Origin: Oscillospiraceae bacterium
Lineage (GTDB): Bacteria; Bacillota; Clostridia; Oscillospirales; Oscillospiraceae
Assembly (NCBI GenBank): GCA_017405545.1
Contig: JAFRAF010000039.1
Location: 1 to 8,730, forward strand
Length of the DNA stretch: 8,730 nucleotides
Reading direction: 5' to 3'
Within the stretch, counting starts at the first letter, position 1; each line of letters begins with the position of its first letter. Both the position numbers and the translations under genes were made by a program. The notes beneath the pieces were generated by a model, which searched no databases, was not told the DNA's origin, and was given only the letters and a program-made list of their open reading frames with translations. Shown piece by piece: positions 6,188 through 8,730 of this stretch.

Positions 6188-6276
6188 TGGTACCGGTGAC
6201 GGGAATCGAACCCGTACGGGAAATTAATCCCGAAGGATTTTAAGTCCTTTGCGTCTACCTGTTCCGCCACACCGGC
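6188..6276 (-). tRNA. tRNA-Leu, anticodon UAA
   Basis: This 89-base class II tRNA has the acceptor strand GCCGGTG pairing with CACCGGT (G1-U72 wobble), discriminator A and an encoded CCA at 6188-6190. The anticodon stem AAGGA/TCCTT holds a loop with UAA at 6240-6242, reading the Leu codon UUA. The long variable arm has a CGGGA/TTCCCG stem, and the T arm carries GGTTCGATTCC. It converges on the transporter gene and is divergent from lysA. Confidence 0.96.
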
Positions 6277-6305
6277 ATATTGGCGCAATTATTAAACGCT
6301 GAGTT

Positions 6306-6334
6306 ATTTTATCACAGTCACCATCTGTTGTCAA
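6306..6334 (-). promoter_or_regulatory. Consensus promoter of tRNA-Leu(UAA)
   Basis: On the minus strand a perfect TTGACA (6329-6334) and TAAAAT (6306-6311) are separated by 17 bases, placing the start of transcription roughly 20 bases before the tRNA. It is back-to-back with the lysA promoter. Confidence 0.83.
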
Positions 6335-6346
6335 TCACAGCATGTA

Positions 6347-6375
6347 TTGACAAGCACTGTCTGATGATGTATAAA
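6347..6375 (+). promoter_or_regulatory. Promoter of lysA
   Basis: A perfect TTGACA (6347-6352) is followed after 17 bases by TATAAA (6370-6375). Transcription would start near 6382, leaving a leader under 40 bases before the lysA ATG. That is too short for a lysine riboswitch. Confidence 0.75.
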
Positions 6376-6419
6376 TATACTTAATTCGCCATAAATTCAA
6401 TTGGGAGTGGATAAATAAT

Positions 6420-7715
6420 ATGCTGCATTCAAATCTCTCCGTGAATAATAAGGGCAATCTGTGCATATGCGGCGCCGACTGCGTCGAGCTCGCGAAAGAA
6501 TTCGGCACCCCCCTTTATGTGCTGGATGAAAACTATATAAGAGACAGATGCCATGAGTATACTGAGAGTTTCAAAAGATATCTTCCCACAGGCTCCATGC
6601 CCCTGTATGCCAGCAAGGCCCTTTGCATAAAAGCCATATATCCCATACTGCTGGAGGAGGACTTCGGGGCTGATGTGGTCTCTTCCGGAGAGCTGTACAC
6701 CGCTCTTGCCGCGGGCTTCCCGGCTGAGCGGGTCTTCTTCCACGGTGACAACAAGCTGCCCGAGGAGCTGGACTACGCCATATCAAAGGGCGTGGGCTGC
6801 ATAGTTGCCGACAATATCGATGAGCTTAAGATCATTGACATGCTGGCATCCAGGCACAATGTCAGGCAGCGAGTTCTCTTGAGGCTCACCCCCGGTATTG
6901 ACCCCCATACCTTTGACGCAGTCAATACCGGCACACTGAACTGTCAGTTCGGCGTGGCCATTGAGTCCGGACAGGCAGAGGTTTTCGTGGCAGAGGCATT
7001 GAAATGCAAAAATATTGACGTGCTTGGCTTCCACTGCCATATCGGTTCTCAGATATTCTCCCCGGAGCCCTTCACCATGGCTCTCGATATAATGCTGGAT
7101 TTCATGGTGCGCATCCGTGAGAGCATGGGCTACACCGCAAGCATACTCAATCTGGGCGGGGGCTACGGCATCAGGTACACTGAGGCAGATCCCATAATGG
7201 ACATATATGGATGTATCGAGAAGACCGGCGAGCATTTGAAAATGCTCTGCGACAGATTTGACTATCCCCTCCCCGCCATATTCAAGGAGCCGGGCCGCAG
7301 CATTGTAGCGGACGCGGGTTTGACCCTTTACACCGCCGGGTATATAAAAAAGGTCAGCGACAATACCAACTTTATCATTGTAGACGGCGGCATGGCCGAC
7401 AACCCCCGCTATGTACTCTATGCCTCCCCCTATACGATCATCAATGTGAGCCGCTGTGAGGAAAAGGCGGATCAGGTATATACAATAGCCGGACGGAGCT
7501 GTGAGACGGGAGATCTGATACAGGAAAACGTCCCCCTGCCGGAAACCCGTTCGGGAGATCTGCTGGCGGTGCTCAGTACAGGAGCTTATAACTACTCCAT
7601 GTCCTCAAACTATAACCGCTTCCCGAAGCCGCCCATGATAATGCTGAAAGACGGCAGGGCCCGCGTGGTGGTAAAAAAGGAGACCTTTGAGGACCTGATC
7701 AGAAACGATCTGTAA
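6420..7715 (+). CDS. lysA: Diaminopimelate decarboxylase
   Basis: LysA is a PLP enzyme that decarboxylates meso-2,6-diaminopimelate to L-lysine, the last step of lysine synthesis. The 431-residue product is of normal length with a fold type III barrel. Motifs are YASKA with the PLP lysine K66, HCHIGSQ (205-211), the phosphate-binding GGGYG (246-250), EPGRS (290-294), CETGD (361-365, usually CESGD) and GAYNYSMSSNYN (388-399). The cysteine and the EPGR and GAY segments are the substrate-pocket features expected of this family. The ATG at 6420 follows GGGAG at 6403-6407; the 12-base gap is rather long, but the N-terminus (NLSVNNKGNLCICG) matches the family. It is flanked by its own promoter and terminator and appears monocistronic. 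A related ornithine/lysine decarboxylase function is less likely given the sequence around the active site. Confidence 0.95.
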   Translation: MLHSNLSVNNKGNLCICGADCVELAKEFGTPLYVLDENYIRDRCHEYTESFKRYLPTGSMPLYASKALCIKAIYPILLEEDFGADVVSSGELYTALAAGFPAERVFFHGDNKLPEELDYAISKGVGCIVADNIDELKIIDMLASRHNVRQRVLLRLTPGIDPHTFDAVNTGTLNCQFGVAIESGQAEVFVAEALKCKNIDVLGFHCHIGSQIFSPEPFTMALDIMLDFMVRIRESMGYTASILNLGGGYGIRYTEADPIMDIYGCIEKTGEHLKMLCDRFDYPLPAIFKEPGRSIVADAGLTLYTAGYIKKVSDNTNFIIVDGGMADNPRYVLYASPYTIINVSRCEEKADQVYTIAGRSCETGDLIQENVPLPETRSGDLLAVLSTGAYNYSMSSNYNRFPKPPMIMLKDGRARVVVKKETFEDLIRNDL

Positions 7716-7742
7716 ACCTCAAAACTATTATTCATATGCATC

Positions 7743-7774
7743 ACAACAGAGGCCTCGGCCTCTGTTGTATTTTA
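7743..7774 (+). terminator. Intrinsic terminator of lysA
   Basis: A near-perfect inverted repeat (ACAACAGAGG pairing with CCTCTGTTGT around a CCTCGG centre) is followed by ATTTTAT. It lies 27 bases after the lysA stop codon. Confidence 0.85.
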
Positions 7775-7884
7775 TGCACCCGTGGAGTATAAGGCATTTC
7801 TTACTGATTATCCGAATTATTTGTACAAATGGTATATTTAGCTGTCCCATGTGGAAGATTACTTTTGAATACAATAAACGGAGG

Positions 7885-7892
7885 TCAGCTCA
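7885..7892 (+). promoter_or_regulatory. Spacer after a strong ribosome binding site of the SLH gene
   Basis: GGAGGT at 7880-7885 sits seven bases before the ATG at 7893. This fixes the start of the SLH protein and places a full signal peptide at its N-terminus. Confidence 0.7.
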
Positions 7893-8730
7893 ATGACTAT
7901 TGCATTTTCCTCACAGGGCAGAAAGGTCACCGCTGCGGCGGCCGCTCTCATAACAGCTTTCCTGCTTCTATGTTCACTCATCCCACGGGCAGTTGCCGAA
8001 GAAACAGCGGGCGGCGCGCCTATAGCGCAGAATATGAGTTTTACCACCTTCAAGGGCATAGATATAACAGGCGCACTCGAAGCGATGGATCCGGACGGAG
8101 AGGCCCTCTGCTACTCGGTATGCTCAGAACCGGCAAAGGGAGAGCTTAGGCTGGACTCTTCAGGCAGCTTTACCTACTCCCCCGCGCCGGGAAAAGTCGG
8201 CGCAGACCGCTTCACATATAAGGTCACCGACGAGAGCGGGCTCTGCTCGGGTGAGGCCATTGTGGAGATAAGAATCGAAAAGAAGTCCACCGATGTATAC
8301 TATTCCGACATGACCGGCAGCGGAGCACACTACGCCGCACTGCGTCTGGCCGAGGAGGGCGTTTTTGTCGGGGAACACATAGGCGGAGAATACTTCTTTG
8401 AGCCCGGCGGGACCTTCAGCCGCAGCGAGTTCCTTGCCATGTGTATGGCCCTTAGGGGCATGGACCCGGCATCCGGCATTGAAAGGACAGGCTTTTTTGA
8501 CGACGGCGATATTCCAATGTGGGCAAAGCCCTATATAGCGGTCGCCCTGCTGGACGGGATAGTCAGCGGATATGAGACGCCCGAGGGCACAATGGTTTTT
8601 AAGCCTGACGAGCCGATAACTCTATCTGAGGCAACGTCGATGCTCAATAATGCGATAGGTATAAGTGACGTCGCCTCAGTTACGGCCAGTGACTGCTCAT
8701 GTCCCGACTGGGCCGTTCAGGCCTCGGCAA
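7893..8730 (+). CDS. Secreted SLH-domain surface protein with Ig-like domain (3' end outside window)
   Basis: 279 codons are present and the frame is open at the right edge, so the C-terminus is missing. The ATG at 7893 follows GGAGGT seven bases upstream. Residues 1-35 form a signal peptide: basic GRK near 9-11, hydrophobic core of about 13-30, likely signal peptidase I cleavage after AVA (33-35). Residues of about 55-130 resemble an Ig/cadherin-like repeat, with MDPDGEALCYSV and GSFTYSPAPGKVGADRFTYKVTDESG, as in tandem bacterial surface domains. Two S-layer homology repeats follow: YSDMTGSGAHYAALRLAEEG to about 195, and FFDDGDIPMWAKPYIAVALLDG to about 258. A third may begin near 268. SLH modules usually anchor proteins to pyruvylated secondary cell-wall polymers. 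The ligand or activity is unknown. It is separated from lysA by a terminator; I see no convincing promoter in the 118 bp upstream. Confidence 0.88.
   Translation, partial: MTIAFSSQGRKVTAAAAALITAFLLLCSLIPRAVAEETAGGAPIAQNMSFTTFKGIDITGALEAMDPDGEALCYSVCSEPAKGELRLDSSGSFTYSPAPGKVGADRFTYKVTDESGLCSGEAIVEIRIEKKSTDVYYSDMTGSGAHYAALRLAEEGVFVGEHIGGEYFFEPGGTFSRSEFLAMCMALRGMDPASGIERTGFFDDGDIPMWAKPYIAVALLDGIVSGYETPEGTMVFKPDEPITLSEATSMLNNAIGISDVASVTASDCSCPDWAVQASA

Noticed and set aside
4342..6276. Integrated element between the two tRNA-Leu genes
   Set aside because: The tRNAs are in opposite orientation, share no long direct repeat at their 3' ends, and no integrase or mobile gene lies between them.
6376..6419. 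Lysine riboswitch or T-box upstream of lysA
   Set aside because: The predicted leader is under 40 bases and shows no L-box or T-box features.
7775..7892. Sigma-A promoter for the SLH gene (TACAAT near 7870, TTGTAC near 7820)
   Set aside because: The TACAAT lies too close to the ribosome binding site and has no -35 at 17 bases; the TTGTAC has no properly spaced -10.
7829..8149. Plus-strand ORF of 106 codons overlapping the SLH gene start
   Set aside because: It is a frame-shifted shadow of the SLH protein, which has a perfect ribosome binding site and a signal peptide.

Overview
The window looks like chromosomal DNA of a spore-forming, Gram-positive member of the Clostridia, probably close to the Oscillospiraceae/Ruminococcaceae. 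The grounds are a clear forespore sigma factor (SigG), AGGAGG-type ribosome binding sites with frequent TTG/GTG starts, consensus sigma-A promoters, intrinsic terminators, tRNAs with encoded CCA, an S-layer-homology (SLH) surface protein and mid-range GC. The taxonomic call is inference; no rRNA or marker phylogeny is available here.

Left half, minus strand (about 4140 down to 1). An operon starts at a strong sigma-A-like promoter (4108-4136) and encodes two consecutive PP2C-type Ser/Thr protein phosphatases (3990-3220 and 3155-2430) and a HAD-family phosphatase related to phosphoglycolate phosphatase (2387-1734). It ends at a terminator (1687-1713). Next comes sigG, whose start is reassigned here to a GTG at 1571 with its own GGAGGT site, then a hairpin and an extended -10 promoter, then recG. 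Only the first ~198 codons of recG are in the window; the gene runs off the left edge. No partner kinase for the PP2C pair is visible.

Middle (about 3990-6420). The ~350 bp between the PP2C operon and the first tRNA holds the divergent promoters and one possible 41-codon ORF. A tRNA-Leu(CAG) gene (4342-4429) has a consensus promoter and its own terminator, followed after only 27 bp by a 530-codon transporter gene with no visible promoter of its own. The transporter joins a ~125-residue soluble domain, resembling a degenerate GHKL/anti-sigma-type ATPase, to a diverged dicarboxylate/amino acid:cation symporter (SDF/DAACS) membrane domain. A convergent tRNA-Leu(UAA) gene (6276-6188) lies on its far side.

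Right part, plus strand. lysA (diaminopimelate decarboxylase, 6420-7715) is driven by a promoter back-to-back with that of tRNA-Leu(UAA), and ends at a strong terminator. It is followed by the first 279 codons of a secreted protein with a signal peptide, an Ig/cadherin-like domain and SLH repeats, which runs off the right edge.

Most of the window is ordinary housekeeping and sporulation content. The least conventional parts are the fused transporter and its position behind a tRNA terminator, the kinase-less tandem PP2C pair, and the small ORF in the divergent intergenic region. I found no CRISPR array, insertion sequence, phage or integration module.
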